In this document: piece after piece, positions 63,695-64,000 of the stretch
Layout of the letters: the number at the start of each line of letters is the position of its first letter
Position numbering within the stretch: the stretch's first letter is position 1
Origin: Pseudomonas rhizophila
GTDB lineage: Bacteria; Pseudomonadota; Gammaproteobacteria; Pseudomonadales; Pseudomonadaceae
Direction of reading: 5' to 3'
DNA: 64,000 nt
NCBI RefSeq assembly: GCF_003033885.1
Contig: NZ_CP024081.1
Span: 4,292,507-4,356,506 of the forward strand
The notes under the pieces: generated by a model
The model's database searches: none
Told to the model about the DNA's origin: nothing
Seen by the model: the letters and a program-made list of their open reading frames with translations, nothing else
Position numbers and translations under genes: made by a program

Positions 63695-64000
63695 GCGAGC
63701 TCCCGACCCGTCCTGCCGCCCGTATTCTGCGTGCCGAACAGGCAGACCTGTGGATAGACGGCTACGCCTTCCTGCAGGCTGCCCGTGACGAGGCTGAGGC
63801 CATCAGGCAAGACAGTGAGCAGTGGCTGCAACAAGCCCATGCCGAAGGCTTTGAAAGCGGGCGCCGGGAGGGTGCCGAACAGGTCAGCGCACTGCTGGGC
63901 GAAACGTCGTTGAGGATCGATGCCTGGCTGGCCGGGCTGGAAACGTCCCTGGCCGATCTGGCGCTGGGCATTGTGCGCGAAATACTCGATGACATGGACG
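63691..64000 (+). CDS. sctL: SctL stator protein (HrpE/NolV/YscL), 3' end outside window
   Basis: The first 103 residues are present: MSELPTRPAARILRAEQADL..., with a long amphipathic helix (AFLQAARDEAEAIRQDSEQWLQQAHAEGFESGRREGAEQVSALL) containing the AxxxGFxxGxxEG-type repeat seen in SctL/FliH. This protein regulates and anchors the SctN ATPase. It overlaps sctK by 4 nt and continues beyond the window; sctN is expected next. Confidence 0.88.
   Translation, partial: MSELPTRPAARILRAEQADLWIDGYAFLQAARDEAEAIRQDSEQWLQQAHAEGFESGRREGAEQVSALLGETSLRIDAWLAGLETSLADLALGIVREILDDMD

Noticed and set aside
1..64000. CRISPR array or CRISPR-associated genes
   Set aside because: No regularly spaced short repeats and no Cas-like proteins were seen; the only regular repeat is the 399-bp coding repeat.

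Overview
The window looks like a chromosome segment from a Pseudomonas of the fluorescens/syringae-like lineages. Codon use is GC-rich, the nor and nos genes have pseudomonad-type products, and an ECF-sigma/FecR/TonB receptor set, LuxR/LuxI remnants and a Rhizobium-type (Rhc) type III secretion locus are present. No 16S rRNA or other marker gene is available, so the genus rests on gene content and general sequence character.

Layout. 0-4.5 kb: an aldo/keto reductase (cut by the window edge) divergent from a TetR regulator with a clear double-palindrome operator, an IS3-family element whose orfB carries an in-frame stop, and a MoaF-like gene beside decayed sequence. 4.6-11.7 kb: a mosaic of fragments (IS66 remnant, GST pseudogene, intact SDR/LysR pair, small thioredoxin with a 5'-truncated permease, ParE tail, DUF421 piece, and an inverted second copy of the norD 3' end). 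11.8-27.2 kb: the genes for reducing NO to N2. norD, norQ, norB and an unusually long di-haem norC lie on the minus strand. nosRZDFYL lies on the plus strand, followed by a convergent small cytochrome c. 28-32.3 kb: norR divergent from norVW, with three NorR-type sites and a sigma-54 promoter. No nitrate or nitrite reductase gene is present, so this is a NO/N2O module and not a complete denitrification pathway. Two imperfect direct repeats ending in a tRNA-Gly 3'-terminus-like sequence (about 4.6 and 33.5 kb) flank this block and suggest island accretion at a tRNA gene.

32.6-42.4 kb: broken genes (lipase, isocitrate-lyase-like, luxI, histidine phosphatase, IS5 and IS1182 fragments) around an intact LuxR regulator, an HscC/J-protein chaperone pair and an alpha/beta hydrolase. 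42.6-49.3 kb: TonB-dependent siderophore receptor, FecR and ECF sigma factor, then an AraC regulator divergent from an MFS exporter, and the 5' stub of a second transporter.

49.5-64 kb: a type III secretion locus. It opens with a 1,118-residue HrpF/HrpK/NolX-like putative translocator carrying three 133-residue repeats. A tiny putative needle subunit follows, separated by a strong hairpin from sctD, a 120-residue unknown, a TPR protein, sctV, a Tad/CpaC-type secretin, a CpaD-like lipoprotein, a TadD-like TPR lipoprotein on the opposite strand, a NolW-like secretin N-domain protein, a 70-residue protein, NolB-like rod, sctJ, sctK and sctL (cut by the window end). The order matches Rhc-type systems with a split secretin. 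The embedded Tad-like trio (CpaC, CpaD, TadD) is the most interesting feature of the window. A second candidate novelty is a set of three NorR-type sites in front of a glycine-zipper envelope protein, which suggests an unrecognised NO-responsive gene.
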